From positions 1,769,497-1,833,496 of the forward strand of contig KZ111140.1 in assembly GCA_002077045.2 (NCBI GenBank): a stretch of 64,000 nucleotides of DNA. Direction: 5' to 3'. This DNA is from Rachicladosporium sp. CCFEE 5018. Its lineage: Eukaryota > Ascomycota > Dothideomycetes > Cladosporiales > Cladosporiaceae. Within the stretch, counting starts at the first letter, position 1. The number at the start of each line of letters is the position of its first letter. Below are positions 50,303-62,829 of the stretch, piece by piece. Under the pieces are notes generated by a model. It was not told the origin of the DNA. It saw only the letters and a program-made list of their open reading frames with translations, and searched no databases. A program made the translations under genes and the position numbers.

Positions 50303-51085
50303 CTATCGCGCTTTCTGTCCCACGACAACATGGAACTTGCAGTTGCTCCAGCTCCCCTGCTGGACCGCTTTCTCCGCCTCGCCCACGAAGTCTCCATCCT
50401 CACCCTCCGTTCCTGCCTCACTCAGAATTCCGCTAAAAGCGCCAACGAACATCTTGTTGAATCCCTGCCTCACCCCCTCTACTTCATCAACACTCACGAC
50501 CTTCTCCTCTACCTGCTCCAAAACTTCCTTCAGTCTTCTCGGCTCATCCAGCATGCGACCCTGCGTATGCAAGACCTTTAGCCCACGACTGTAGAGCGCT
50601 TTGAGGGCTTGGCTAACGAGACCATGGTGCGTGATATCCCCAACGTCAGCTTCACCCCATTGGATCTAGCCTCCCGATTTGGTCATGGTCATGAGATTGC
50701 GAGCCGCTACGCTGAACTGCTCAGCTACTAGTGCCAGGCCTACGAGGCGAACGTGCACGACGTTAGAGTAGCCTTGATATTGCGGAGGTACTGGGTCAAG
50801 GACATTCCAGACGTCAAATGTGATATTCGAGGGAGGTTCTGAGGGGAACTGAGCAGCGCTGATATCGAGGCCAGTGTATGAGTCCTGTGTGCGTTGACTT
50901 GAAAGTTCGAGCAGCCAGGCGCCTGTACCTGTTCCCATATCTGCGATTCGGGCTGTCTGAAGTGAAGCGAGGATGCATGGGTGCAACAGGCCAGGGAAGC
51001 CGGAAATGGTCTTCAACACATGGTGCTGATCATTTAGTCGTGCGCTCTCGGCGGCATGGCGTGGGAGGCTGTATGAGTCGGCCAT
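50303..51085 (-). pseudogene. Tandem paralogue of the methyltransferase, inactivated (copy B)
   Basis: From ATG 51083-51085 the frame is open through motif I (GTGTGAWLLELSS) and beyond the two positions where copy A has stops. It ends at TAG 50666-50668 in KSGG-stop-IQWGEAD, where copy A has TGG. The C-terminal part (50303-50572) ends KFHVVVGQKAR. A 139-residue truncated product lacks the later motifs. The stop is a TpG-to-TpA change. Confidence 0.8.
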
Positions 51086-51692
51086 GATCCCGGTCCGTCG
51101 TAGTGAGCTATCGATCTTTTGCAGACATCAGTGACTGACGTGGACGCACACGGGAAGTGGTAGAACGACATGCTGAGGGCGCGCAGTTGGATACATGTAC
51201 CATTCAGTATGACAGAAGACGCCATTGAGGCAACAAGCTGAGTTCAGAGGTGTGCTTGCCTGATCATCATATGGCTCACTGGTCCCTGATCATGAACCGC
51301 AATCTGGAGGACGTAAAGGTTTGTGGCATCCTTCGAAAGTCAAGACAAGGTTTCGAGAGCCAAACTTACCTGTAGCGCTTGCATGACACTTCGTTGTCTC
51401 GTCCGTCGCAGCTTCCGGTGCCAATAAGGTCAAGAGAAGCAGGAGGTCGAGTCTTTCTGGTAATGCATGGCCGCACTTAGGGGTATTCAATAGGGCAGAA
51501 GACATCGAATTTTGCGGCAGTGAAACGGACAATTGCAGACCGAGGCGATGAAATGATTAGGCAGACTCTGTTGTTGTGAGCGCGACTTGGCTACCGAAGG
51601 CGCTCAGCTCTTGAGACGCCAAAGCGAGAAGCCATGCATCGGCTCAGTACGCAGCATCTCTCAAGTCAAATCCTCAATTGGATTGCCAACAT
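51086..51692. other. Intergenic, copy B
   Basis: Counterpart of 21134-21749. No gene supported. Confidence 0.5.
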
Positions 51693-52389
51693 CTACTCGT
51701 CATCGTCATCCTCCTCCTCCTCAGCCTCGACAGTGGTTTGCGCAATGCGGTCCAAATCACGCTGGCCAGACTGGGTGATGCGGCGACCTCCCTTGTCCTC
51801 GTCCTGCTCGAGCACACCGATCTTCTCAAGTGCCTGGAGGACCTTGCGGTCTACGGAGCCGGAAGCATCGACGTGGTGGGATGGGCGCGAGCCGCGGTTC
51901 TTGGGTCCACCGTGCACCTTTCGGAGACGGCCTACGCCGACGGTCTTGCGGACGTAGATGTGGCGGGCGACTGCTGCTGCGCGGATGTAGAACCTGATCG
52001 CAATGTCAGTATGCGACACTTGGCCATTCGACACAACAGCATATACACACCAGTCAATGCTCTGAGGTGGCAGCTCCTTGGCTTGGCTCGTCTTCACGGT
52101 GTCGGTCCAACCTGTAGACCACAGTCATGTCAGCAAGCATATTCAATGCGCTGCAACAGACGACGGCCCCTCGTTCCGCACGAGATTCAGGTTTCTCAAT
52201 CCCAACATTGTACCGTTGTCCATGACATGCCTCCTCTTATGTGTTGGTGCGGAACTCGGGCATCCATCGTCTTCCTTTGGGTTGATATCACGAACCGGGA
52301 ATGGGAAGTTTTCCCTGGCGCTTGAGGAAAGCGGCGTAGCTCTCAATGAACTTGTCCGCCTGAACATCGCGAACTGAAACACCGGGCAT
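51693..52389 (-). CDS. RPS19: 40S ribosomal protein eS19, copy B
   Basis: Exons 52296-52389, 52051-52111 and 51693-51993, 151 aa. Identical to copy A except Ala for Thr in ESYAAFLKRQ. Intron positions and exon sizes are the same; the second intron's donor is GTGTGT here and GTATGT in A. Both ribosomal protein copies are intact, with the same acidic tail. Confidence 0.95.
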
Positions 52390-52821
52390 GATGACGGTCG
52401 TGTTCGGGGACGGGGTGGTTGGTAGGTGCGGTGAGGTGTCGTCGGCGATGGCTAGTGGAGCGATTGCATGTTTGGCACACGACATTTGCAAGGTGCGCTT
52501 GCCAAGATTTGGTACCGGAGAAACTCGCGGGCCGGATCATTACATGATCACGAACCTCAATCCATCTCAGGCACGTGTCAAGGCTATTCATCTTGATGCG
52601 TCAGATGGAATCAGGATCTCTCTGCAGGCATGAGGATATAGACGTACTCTGTGAAGCCGAATGTCTGCTGGTGATCTACAACCAATGAGGTTCATATTGA
52701 TTCTGTACCTTACCACGATCGTGACCACCAGAATGCCAAGTTCACTCGACGTATATACATCCTGAACCAGATCTATCGAGCGTTTTGATCGATATAGTCG
52801 ATCTCGATCAATTTCCTCGAG
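52390..52821. promoter_or_regulatory. Divergent intergenic region, copy B
   Basis: Between eS19 and hydrolase-phosphatase starts; strongly diverged from copy A (22445-22870). No gene supported. Confidence 0.4.
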
Positions 52822-54957
52822 ATGAGTGTGTGCCAATGGGCAAGCACCTCGATTGAAGCCTTGCAGTCCACGTTCAATTGGCTCACCGGGCGCAAGCAGC
52901 CTGCTACATCCTATGGCCACGATGACGGTGAGTAGCGTTTGTTTTGGCGTGCGCGGGATATCATGTAATGACGGACTCTAGCCGAGTCCAGTGATCCTGG
53001 CCTGCTGCGCAAACACACGACTTACGAGGCCTACACAACATCCATCGCGACCTATCTCAGGATCAGGACGTTCTACTCGCCACACCCACAGGCCGCAAAG
53101 CTCCCGGCTGATCTGCCGCTTCTGGTCTTCATTCATGGACTGGGAGGCTCTGTCGCGCAATTTGCGCCCCTTCTCACCAGTCTTGTGAACGCTGCGCCTT
53201 GCCTGGCCATCGATCTGCCAGGCTGTGGCCTCAGTGACTTCAAGCCCGATGAAGCTGAAGCATATACGACTGCTGCCTTCGCAGAGCTCGTAGATGCTGC
53301 CGTCAAGAAGCATGTCGTCGACAGTCAGCGAGTAGTCTTTGTAGGCCATTCGATGGGATGCTCCATCATCTCTCTGCTGGTGTCGTCTGCGTCGAGTTTG
53401 GCACTCGATAATGAAATGGTCGGTGGTCTCATTGCGATCGCACCACGATCTACGCCGCCTACACCCGGACAGGTACGCTATGATTGTTTCCGTCTCCAAA
53501 CCTAGTCGCTGATACTTTGCGTCCTAGATGCGGCTCGTCAAGAGATTACGATGGCTCCCCGTCGCTGTGTTTGACCTTCTTCGACTTGTTGACAACATCG
53601 GAGGCCTGAACTCTGCTAGCGTTACCCGATTTGTGGGCGCAGGCGCCGATCTCGAGTCACGAAAGTTGCAGCTGAGGTACAATAAGCAGTCAAAATCGGA
53701 AGTCGTGCTACGGTAGGTGTTCTTCTGGTGTTGTGCATTCCACGGCTGGCTACTTCCTGTGCTGACTACCAGTCCAACGCAGGTACATCACCGCATTAGC
53801 GCTGGGGACCGATAGCGAGCGTTCAAGCTTCCCGAGCCAAGAAGTCTGGAGCCACGTGCAGGTGCCGCTCTTCCTCATTGCGGCCGAGTGCGACACTGTC
53901 AATACGCCTGACGAAGCATACGCGATCGCGGGATGGCTCATTGACATTAACCGAAGACCGTCGAAGTCGGCGAGTGTGGACGAGTCGACTCCTCTGCTTC
54001 AGAGCGGTGGTCCTGTCTCCGTAACAGTAGGGGATGTGCAGCTTGCCACAGAGCAGCTAGTAAATCCACCTTGCAGCAAGAGTGCACCGCCGAAGGATGA
54101 TACAGTGCAGTCAGTCGATGATCTTACCTCGCAATCGCACATCTCGACACACCACCATGCTCTCAAGACCACAGTGTTCCCAGCACCAGCCTCTCACGGG
54201 TTGCTCTATGCGACCTCAACCGTCCGCATACTTTCTGGACTGATCCAATCATTCCTCTCCACTCACGTAGACAAGCGTCTCGACCTCGGCTGGCAGCTTC
54301 AGCATCTTACTACTAGTGGCAAGTGGGACGTCAAGAATCTTGCCAAATGGCAGAAGATCGCCCCATGTTCAGAGCCGATTGCGGGTATCTTCCGAGCGAT
54401 GAAGACTATGCGTGAGGTCGACGAGACGCATAATCCGACGGCCTTCGCTGCTAAATATAGTGCCGCCGTATTGTCAGATGGCGTTGCGATGGTGGTGGAC
54501 ATTTCGCACGAGTCGCCAGTATACGCTCCGAAAGGTCTGGAGGCAGCGGGGATCGAGTATCACAAGTTCCCTACTGTTTCGAAGCTCCCGCCTACAGCCG
54601 ATGAGGTGACCAGCTTCATCAACTTGATTGACCATCTACGAGAGCCACCTCGATTGCAGCCGCGCAGTGGAGGAGGAGAAGCACACCCCGTCATAGGGGT
54701 GCATTGCCACTACGGGTTCAATCGGTGAGAGACTACCGAGACTCTGCATACTTGCTGCCACAATATACTGACAGCACAACAGTACTGGCTTCTTCCTCGT
54801 CTGCTATCTCGTGGAACGCTGCGGCTACAGGCTCCAGGTTGCTGTCGACGAGTTTGCAGCAACTCGACCACCAGGGATCAAGCACGAGCACTTCGTCAAT
54901 GCGCTATTCGTCCGCTATGCAGTGAGCCTTGAGAGAAGAGGAACCATCATCCGCTGA
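52822..54957 (+). CDS. Alpha/beta hydrolase/dual-specificity phosphatase fusion, copy B
   Basis: Exons 52822-52927, 52982-53472, 53528-53712, 53783-54724 and 54783-54957 give 632 aa, one codon shorter than A in exon 1. FIHGLGGSVAQF, GHSMGCS, LFLIAAECDTVNTP and HCHYGFNRTGF (Cys about 569) are kept. The first exon (MSVCQWASTSIEALQ...) is almost unrelated to copy A. The linker near residues 350-390 also varies, while both catalytic halves are conserved. This supports selection on both domains as one protein. Confidence 0.85.
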
Positions 54958-54984
54958 GTACAGCTTCTACATATTGTCCATTCC

Positions 54985-55079
54985 ACAAAGCGACCGCCGG
55001 GGATCAAATACGAGCACTTCGTCAACAAGCTCTTCCTCCGCTACGCAGAGAGATTGGAGGGAAGAGAGCGATCATTCAA
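54985..55079 (+). pseudogene. Partial duplicate of the phosphatase last exon (copy B only)
   Basis: This stretch translates to KRPPGIKYEHFVNKLFLRYA followed by ERLEGRERSFN, a diverged repeat of the last ~32 codons of the gene just upstream (RPPGIKHEHFVNALFVRYAV followed by SLERRGTIIR). The short flank TACATATTG(G/T)CCATTCC also occurs on both sides. A tandem duplication across the convergent gene boundary explains it. It directly abuts the stop codon of GTPase 1. Copy A lacks it. Confidence 0.75.
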
Positions 55080-56519
55080 TTACATATTGGCCATTCCGTC
55101 TACGAAAGTCGACACGCCGCTCGCTAATGCGGGTATGTTCATCGTCATCAAACCTAGCCCGGCCGTCACAACACCGCCGAGCATCGACACCAGCGGCATT
55201 GTCGAAGAAGCCTTCTCGGGTTTGGCTTGTTGCAATTGTGCCATGTGCTGCATCTGTGCCTGCATTTGCTGCTCGTGCTGTCGCCGCTCCCACGCAAAGC
55301 GCTCTTCGAACTGCCGTTGCCGCCTCTCGAGCTCGACCTTGTCTTGCTTAGCACGCTCGGCTTCTTCGGTCTTCTGCTGTTTGAGTGCTTGCTGGAACCT
55401 CGCCTCGGCTTCCTCGCGCTTCAGGTCATTCTCCTCCCGCTCGATGCGATGTCGCTCGCCAGCTTCTTCCCGCTCTCGTTCGAGACGCTCGGTATTCGCC
55501 TTCGTCTCTGCAAGCTCAGCCTCTCGCCTTTCCTGCTCGACTTGCATGCGCAGCTGCTCCTGCACCCAGATCTCTTTCTGCTCTTCATGCAGCCTCTCGA
55601 AAGACACCTTGAGCTCCTCTTGTGCGGCACTAGCAGCGGCCATCCGCTTCTCCACGGCTTCGCTCTGCTCCAGCAGCATTGCCGCCAGCTTTGTGTCTCT
55701 GTCGTTCAAGGCATCATCGTAGCCCTCCTTGAGCTCGATGATCTGTTCTTGCAGCTTCTTTCGGAGTATCGTGAGCTCCATGTTCACTTCCTGGCCAGCT
55801 GCGGTGTTTTCAAGCGACTTGTTGTCGTCCACCATCTCTTTCTGGATGCTCAGCTGCACTGGCCCGTTCGCATTTCGCCGCTCGATCAGACTGCCAATGA
55901 TGTTCATGGCGCACTCCTTCGTCCCGTCATGCCGGATGACCTGGCTGCCCCGATCCTTCATCAGGCCCCACCATTCCGCTCTACTAATCAGCTCTCTCTC
56001 GCGCGCTTCGCCAGTATCCAGGGAAAGATTCGCACCCTTTAGATTGCCCCACATGGTTGTGGCAAGCACGACGTGCTTATACGCGTCCTCCCCACAAAGC
56101 TTCTTGAACATGGACAGGTTCTTCAAGGAACTACCGGACATCCTCGTATCAGTGATTCGGTGAAGGTAGATGATCCCACTCAGTCGCACATTCTTGCGAT
56201 AAGTCATGGACAAGTAGTGCGCGACCTGCTTGAGTATATCGGTGTCGGTTTTGTTCGTGTCATCAAAGCCTGGCGTGTCTATGAGATAGACCTTCCTGGT
56301 GTCTTTGTACGCAAAGGCGTGGAGCCTTACTGCATTTGTGCATGACTCCAAATGGTGGCCGATCTCGACTTCGCCGTCTGCGAGAAGGGAGATGAAAGTC
56401 GATTTGCCAGAGCCGGTGATGCCCATTACTGCTATGAGGATGTCATTTGGGCCAAGCTCGGCGAGGTCTTCGTCCGGGGTTTCTGGGGGCGTGGGGATTG
56501 GTGGCGAGGAGTCGGCCAT
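55080..56519 (-). CDS. P-loop GTPase with coiled coil and hydrophobic C-terminus (GTPase 1), copy B
   Basis: 479 aa from ATG 56517-56519, the same length as A. GITGSGKST, YLIDTPGFDDT and LHRITDTRMSGSS are identical. Differences lie in the N-terminal tail (SSPPIPTPPETPDEDL against SSPIISNPLENPDENL), around HHLESCTNAVRLHAFAYK, and in the coiled coil. The hydrophobic tail is unchanged. Nucleotide divergence is visibly higher here than in neighbouring GTPase 2. Confidence 0.8.
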   Translation of the reverse strand: MADSSPPIPTPPETPDEDLAELGPNDILIAVMGITGSGKSTFISLLADGEVEIGHHLESCTNAVRLHAFAYKDTRKVYLIDTPGFDDTNKTDTDILKQVAHYLSMTYRKNVRLSGIIYLHRITDTRMSGSSLKNLSMFKKLCGEDAYKHVVLATTMWGNLKGANLSLDTGEARERELISRAEWWGLMKDRGSQVIRHDGTKECAMNIIGSLIERRNANGPVQLSIQKEMVDDNKSLENTAAGQEVNMELTILRKKLQEQIIELKEGYDDALNDRDTKLAAMLLEQSEAVEKRMAAASAAQEELKVSFERLHEEQKEIWVQEQLRMQVEQERREAELAETKANTERLEREREEAGERHRIEREENDLKREEAEARFQQALKQQKTEEAERAKQDKVELERRQRQFEERFAWERRQHEQQMQAQMQHMAQLQQAKPEKASSTMPLVSMLGGVVTAGLGLMTMNIPALASGVSTFVDGMANM

Positions 56520-57680
56520 GCTGTCGGGTAGAGGCAGAACGCTGCCGCGGTCAGATCTCGGAGGGGGTCACTCCCTGGACTGGTCGTACGAGAGGAAGGA
56601 TAGTATCTTAGGCAGGGCAGTGAAAGTACAGAGAAGTAGAAGTAATGTAACTACAGCGGTGATGCAGCGTGAGATTTTCGATCCCAAGCACAGTCTTGCT
56701 GCAGCTCAAATCCCTTTTGAGGTCCTGGTCGTGGCGTGACACAGCCTGGCTTCCACTGCCACCGCCCACGACACAGCCTGGCCGTTGGAGATGGGATGCT
56801 ATGACTTAGGAGACAAAGAAGCGCATCTGTACTTGACCTTACATACTTGACGCCGTGAGGAGCTGCGCCTGCTGCAGCCCATTTGACGCCATTGCTAGCT
56901 TGTGTACCCGTAAGCAAACCCACGTCTATGAACGTGCAGTCGGAGTAATCGAGACAACCTCGCGTGACCGGAGTGGAGTGCGCTTTCACGTGGCACAAAC
57001 TATCGAGGGCTTGCATACGGGTGGCTGCGCGCGGACCCCGTTATTCGCTCGTTCGCAGCTGCCAAGAACACCCCAAGCTGCACTGACTTCCTTTCGGTAA
57101 GAACAGGCGACTTCATCCCCAGCCCAATAAGCCCAATTCGCTGCAGAGGATGGTTGGTGTCACCGGCTTTGGCCTGGTACGCTGCGAGTATCGCCTGACG
57201 GCCCTTTCGGGGCGGGCCTAGAAAGGGACTGCCGTGGCCTGATGTGATGAGATGCAAATGCCACATCCGTTCCGAGCATTGGGAGGCTTCGTGTCCTGCA
57301 TACTGCCTGCGTCGGGAGATGGCGATAGTGGTCTAGTCGCAGCCCTAGGCTGATCATGCTGTTACAGTATGCAGTTGGCCTGAGCGCTCGCTAGGACCGC
57401 TTGATCTCTTACCGCGGCTCTGTCGAGTGCAAAAGTCATTTTACAACGCAACAAGCCTATCACTGTCGCGCTGGCCGATGCCAAAGGAAACTGTACATGC
57501 TGACTGACCAGGCACGAAGACTGCGACCGACAATACCACACAATCATGGAGGACTGCCGCACTCGGCGCCACTGTTGACAAGAACTGGAGGACATGGTCG
57601 CAGGTCTGCAGGCTCCGGACGCTTCAGGTCGAGAGCGTCAACTTCTACAGAGTACTACAGAGTAGACATTGGATTGCCAG
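56520..57680. promoter_or_regulatory. Divergent intergenic region between the GTPase genes, copy B
   Basis: Left part diverged from copy A, right part (from about 57.3 kb) nearly identical. No gene supported. Confidence 0.45.
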
Positions 57681-60600
57681 ATGAGGTTCACGCCAAATAA
57701 ACAGCAGCAGAGTTCATCAATGGGTATCTTTGAGGCCTTAGGTCTGGACCGCGACCGCAAAGGAGTCAATAGAGCACCACCATCGACATACCCACCGCCA
57801 CCGAATACACCAGGATTTGGACAGCCGCAACTGCCACCACGAATTCCCCCTAGACCTAGTCAGGTTGGACTGGCTGATGCTTACTATCAAGGCTTTGGGC
57901 AGACACCGCCTGCACTTCCTACCCGCTGGGTTGCCCCTCCCCCATATCAGCCTTCCAGTCAAACCCTACCAATCACGGCATCCCGGTCGGCTCCAGTATC
58001 GCCTCCTATAGTAACCGCGAGATCGCCAACTATCTCACCTCCAGCTTTGACCACCTGCCCAGCTCCGATCACTACCCCAGTGGCGACGCCGAGATCCCCT
58101 CCCATCACCTCACCGCTACCAATATCGGTCACGTCCCCGGCAGCACCGTCGCCATCTAAGTCAGGTTCACCACCCCCAACGCTACCACCTTCGCCGTCGA
58201 AGCTACGTCTCGCAGTGGAGCGGGCGCAGCCAAGTCAAGCGAAGGTCAACCCCCGAAACTTCCGCGATCAGCACGAACCACGAGAGAACGATGTCTTCGT
58301 CGCGGTGATGGGTGTTACAGGTGCTGGGAAGAGCAGTATGTGGATGTAAAGGTTTCAGATGCCTCGCCAAGATGCTAATCGATGTGTTCAGCCTTCATCT
58401 CCAAGCTGACAACTAAAGAGATCAAGATCGGCCACGACATGCAGGCATGTGGGTAAATTTTGGGATGCGAAGGGCCGCACACGAAACTGATCTCGGTTCG
58501 ACTTAGGTACCCAGGATGTTGCCGTCTTCCTCTGCAAGTATTCTGATGACGTTAATGTCTACCTCGTTGATACACCGGGTGAGTGGAGTATGGCGCGACT
58601 TTCCTAAAGACTTCTGACACGGCGAAGGCTTCGATGATACGGATCGATCGGATGCGGATATCCTCAGAGAGATTGCCTCTTGGCTCACGACATCCTATGC
58701 AAATTCGATCAAGCTACACGGGATTATCTACTTGCATCGTATCACCGACATACGCATGCAAGGATCTGCAAAGAATAACTTGATCATGTTCAAGAAGCTG
58801 TGCGGTCACAACGCTCTCAAGAACGTCATCCTAGCCACTACGATGTGGGAGCGTGTTCACGAACCGGACGGTGTAGAGCGAGAGCGACAGCTGAAGACCA
58901 AACAGGAGTTCTGGGGCTACATGATCGACAACGGTAGCCAACTGCATAGACACAGGAACAGTCAGGACTCGGCTCTGCAGCTCATCGGTAGTCTGGTGAG
59001 TCGACAGGCACACAAAGCAAAGGTCGTGCTCGACATCCAGGCAGAAATCGTTGATCATGGCAAGAGCCTCTCAGATACAGCTGCTGGTCAAGCTGTCGAC
59101 AATGCTGTTGCGCAGGAACGTAACAAGATAGCCAAGGAGCTGGCCCACGCCCAAGCTGACATGAAGCAAGCACTCGCTGAGAAAGATCGTGGCACTGCTG
59201 AAGTTCTCAGGCAGCATTCGGAGGAGATGAATGCTAAGATGCGCAAACTCGATCGCGAGCACTCTGCATTGAAGGTCACCATGAAGAGAATGCAAGACGA
59301 GCGTTTCGCGAAGATGCAGAAGGCGCTTGAGCAAGCCGAACAGGAAAGCAAGAAGTATCGTGAAGCCATGGCCGCAGCGCAGGCCAATGCTGAGCGAGAA
59401 GCGAGAACAGCCCGAGAAGCCATGGAAAAGGCACAAGCCGGGGCGGAGCGCGAGTCTAAGAGAGCTCGAGAAGCTACTGCTGCTGCACAGGCGAAGGCAG
59501 AGAGGGACGCCAAAGTCATGTTTGACAAATACAAGGCGCAAGAGGCAGCCGCAGCCGCATCTCAGCAGAAGAAGGCACCTGCGAACGACGTCAACGAACT
59601 GATTGCGCAGATGTCGGCGGGGCAAATCTCGAAGGACGATTATGTACAGGGACTGATGCGACTCGGTCAGCAGAAGGCCAAGCAGGAGACCGCATCGCTG
59701 TTCCAGAACGACACAAGCAAGAAGAAGCTTCAGACTGACTACGCGAACGCTTTCCAACAGGAGCTGAACACAAATAACAAGCTCCAGAATGACTACATGG
59801 CGCTGTATCAGCATGAGCTCGCGAAAAAGCAGGCTGAGGCTCTAGCTGCCCAGTATCAGCAGAACCCGAATATGCCGGACTACTATGCCAAAGAGTATCA
59901 GAAGCTAGTGGATCAGATAAGAGTCGCTCCGGGTGCGGCCAAGTACAACGACCAACTTGCGAGCCTTGAGCAGCAGATCAAGAACCTGAGCACGTCATCT
60001 GTAATTCGGACTCGGTCACACCCTGTGTTCACGATGACTGAGTGGCCAGTGACTGCAAGATTCTGGGGCGACAAGTTCTACTTTGTTGCCAAGAATACTG
60101 ATCTCTGGCAAGTAGTAATTGGTAAATCTAATCGAGGAGTGTACTAACACTTGCACAGGCAAGTCGACGATGAGTTTCCTAAAGCACGCATCGCAGCCAA
60201 CAATGGGAACCGGTGTGTTACACTTGGACCCAACAAGAACTGGTATATCCATTACCACGATGAAGTCGGTACTTGCTGGACCGGTACGACTCCCCCTTAG
60301 TACCTTCCATCTTCATCCATGCTTGCTGACTACGCCTACTATAGAACGGAGCGACGAGTTCCTCACCACTTACCCCGAAGCCGAAGAATACATGAAGTCC
60401 AAACAGCAATACGGCTGCCCAACCTGCGTATCTCTCGGTCCGAATGCCAATTACTTCATCCGCACAGCATGGGGAGCGTCTCACAAGCTGCCCGCAGACG
60501 CCACGGCGCACCTCGTCAACATCGCCAATGTTGAGAAGTTCTACTTTGGCAAGAACGGCGCTTGGGTAGCTCTCAAGTACGATGGCAGTCGGAGTTGGGA

Positions 60601-60884
60601 TCTGAAGGGGCAGTATGGAAATCTGGCAGACTATATCAAGGAGGGAATCAATGGTGAGACTAGGGTACATGTAAGTTGACATCCCGCCGCCACGCCACAC
60701 TTGATAGTGAAAACTGATGGTAGTGCAACAGCTTGTCGCCATGAACCCGGAAGACGCTTCTCAATGGATTATAATTTGGAAGAACGGCTTAGCCGCTTAC
60801 AGCATCGGGTCTACGAATGTCATTGACTCGTTTGAGTTGGAGGAGTGGTGTACGAAGAATCTGGGGACCAAGTGGGGAAGTTGA
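57681..60884 (+). CDS. Proline-rich P-loop GTPase with coiled coil and repeat-bearing C-terminal domain (GTPase 2), copy B
   Basis: Exons 57681-58335, 58392-58448, 58507-58578, 58628-60107, 60159-60283, 60345-60670 and 60732-60884, 955 aa. The start is ATG 57681; the frame extends upstream only to a TTG. Exon 4 differs from A at about a dozen residues, mostly in the coiled coil (for example TMKRMQ for TMERMQ, KVMFDK for KVMVDK, LNTNNK for LNKSNK). The first intron is identical and the GC-AG intron (60108-60158) is conserved. The very low divergence of exons and introns contrasts with GTPase 1 next to it. Confidence 0.8.
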
Positions 60885-61156
60885 TTCGTGGGTGAAAGAC
60901 TGCTCCAAGGGCGCATCAGAATGCAACGACAGCTCTACATTCTGACCAAAACGTGTTGAGCATGAGACAGTCCACAGTCGTCCAGAGCCAAATGGAGATT
61001 GCCGATGTCGGGCGTGGATCGGGTTGGCTGATCACTACAAGATATGGTAGATAATGTGATATAGGGCACACACTCAGCACCTTCCCAGATCTGCCCGCAG
61101 CTCTGATCACATCTCCTGGACCCTCTCTCTCCGCGCCATTGATCCGCCATGCTCAT

Positions 61157-61969
61157 CTAAAGCTTGCTGTTGACGAAGGTCAGCGCCTTGCTGCCGTACT
61201 CGCTGGCGTAGCCGTTGTGGGTCGCGGCGTTGTTGCCGTTGCAGCAGTATGCTACGAAGAGTGTTAGCTTGGACTCCGCTTCTCGCAATCGATCATACGA
61301 GGGTACTCACGGTCGGCAGCGTCGCAGTAAGACTGGATCTTGCTGTTGTAGTTGCCGCAGGTCTGGCCCGAGGGACGGGAAGAGAACTGCTACTGTCAGC
61401 CTCGCGCTACCACATCTCCACGGAGATAAGGGAATACATACACCGCCAGCCTTGCAAGTGCCAACATTGTACGGCGCACCGACCTCGAAGCGTGGGTCAC
61501 CCATGAAGATCGCAGCTTTGATGTTGTAGCTCGCAATGCTGCCCGCGGCGGACGCACTCAACCCTTGTTTAGGGTCGCCGTTACCACATAACGCATTGTC
61601 GAAGATCTCTGATCCTTGAGAGTAGCCCACAAGCACGATCTCGGTGCTCGGGCATGACTTGGCGAACTTGCTCACAGCAGCCACGACGGCCGTGGTCCCC
61701 TGCTGCACGGAGTTGGAGTACGAGACACCGCCGCATGCGGAGCCGCCGCCGCAGGCTGGGTAGGAAATCGCCTCAGCCGTGGAGCCGGAGTGGGCGGCGA
61801 GGATCTTGTTGACGACTGCGCCGGCGCTGCCGTACCCGGGGGAGGCTGTAGTCTCACGAGCGCCGAAGATGTGAATACCCGGACATGCTCGCTTCTCGAG
61901 CTGCTGCTCGACGGGGGCCGCGAAGGCAGTGGCGCTGAGGAGCGCGGTGATGAGGGCGGTGGTGTACAT
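61157..61969 (-). CDS. Secreted CE5 esterase (acetylxylan esterase/cutinase family), copy B
   Basis: Exons 61442-61969, 61311-61386 and 61157-61251, 232 aa. The signal peptide differs by one residue (ATAFAAP), and there are single changes such as QQGTTAVV for QQGTKAVV. GYSQGSEIFD, YCDAADPYCC and the His region are unchanged. Exon 1 carries many silent third-position differences from A (for example around 61528-61700), so this gene is outside the near-identical tracts. Confidence 0.9.
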
Positions 61970-62829
61970 CTTGAAGAGTCCGTGAAGGGAATGTGCAATT
62001 GAAGTGGAAGGTAGAGAATGGAAGCTGTCTGAAGGTTCGTAAGGCCGAGTCTCCGATGCGAAGAGAAGGATATATGTGAGCGTTTAAGAGCAGAGGTGCA
62101 TGGACCTACGATATAGCCTGGACCGCTTCGCGAGCACCGTGCAATCCTAGTATTACTACTATAAGGCGTTACACGCGAAATGCAAGGTCCCCCGAGTCAC
62201 GGGGAAGTTTCCGCCGCTACGTCTGTCATGTTGCCAGCTTACAATAGCCACCTGTGTTTGAGGCTACCGGGGCCAGCAAAAATGTCAGAGTGGTCGCGGT
62301 TGTAAGTCAAGTGCGTCGTCGAGGCGTGCTGCCCAGCAGCTGATTCTCCTCGAAGACGAGGGCTTCAGTGTCCGTACGGACGAATGGCAGATCTTTACCC
62401 GGCGAACACGAATGATCTTGGTCATCCACCTGACCATAGTGGTGCATGAGATAGAGTGCTGAAACGGCTTGAAGTGGAGCTTAGCAATCTTGATGTCGGC
62501 TGTCAAGCGGGACGTGACGTTCCGTTTGATGAGCTTGTTTCATCAAGTGCCGAGTGCCTATGAGCTCTCTTGCTTCCAGCCATGGACGCGGGTGCATGCA
62601 TGGTCGTGGTGAGAACGTCCCTCATGCACGAAGAAGCCTGTGTCGATTGAGGCAAAGTGGATATCGCGAGTGGACGAGTTCTCTGTGCCTGGGTGTTGGT
62701 AAGCCGCTTTCTCTTACTATATACACTACCCTCGCGGGCTTCACCTGTCGGTCTCGACGGTCCGTGAGCGATGGAGGACTACCCGTCGCGCTGCTTAAAC
62801 AACGCCATTCATCCACGAAAGTCTACACA
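61970..62829. other. Intergenic between CE5 esterase and HMG-CoA reductase, copy B
   Basis: Similar to copy A except for about 62566-62716, which is unrelated to the matching block in A. No gene supported. Confidence 0.5.
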
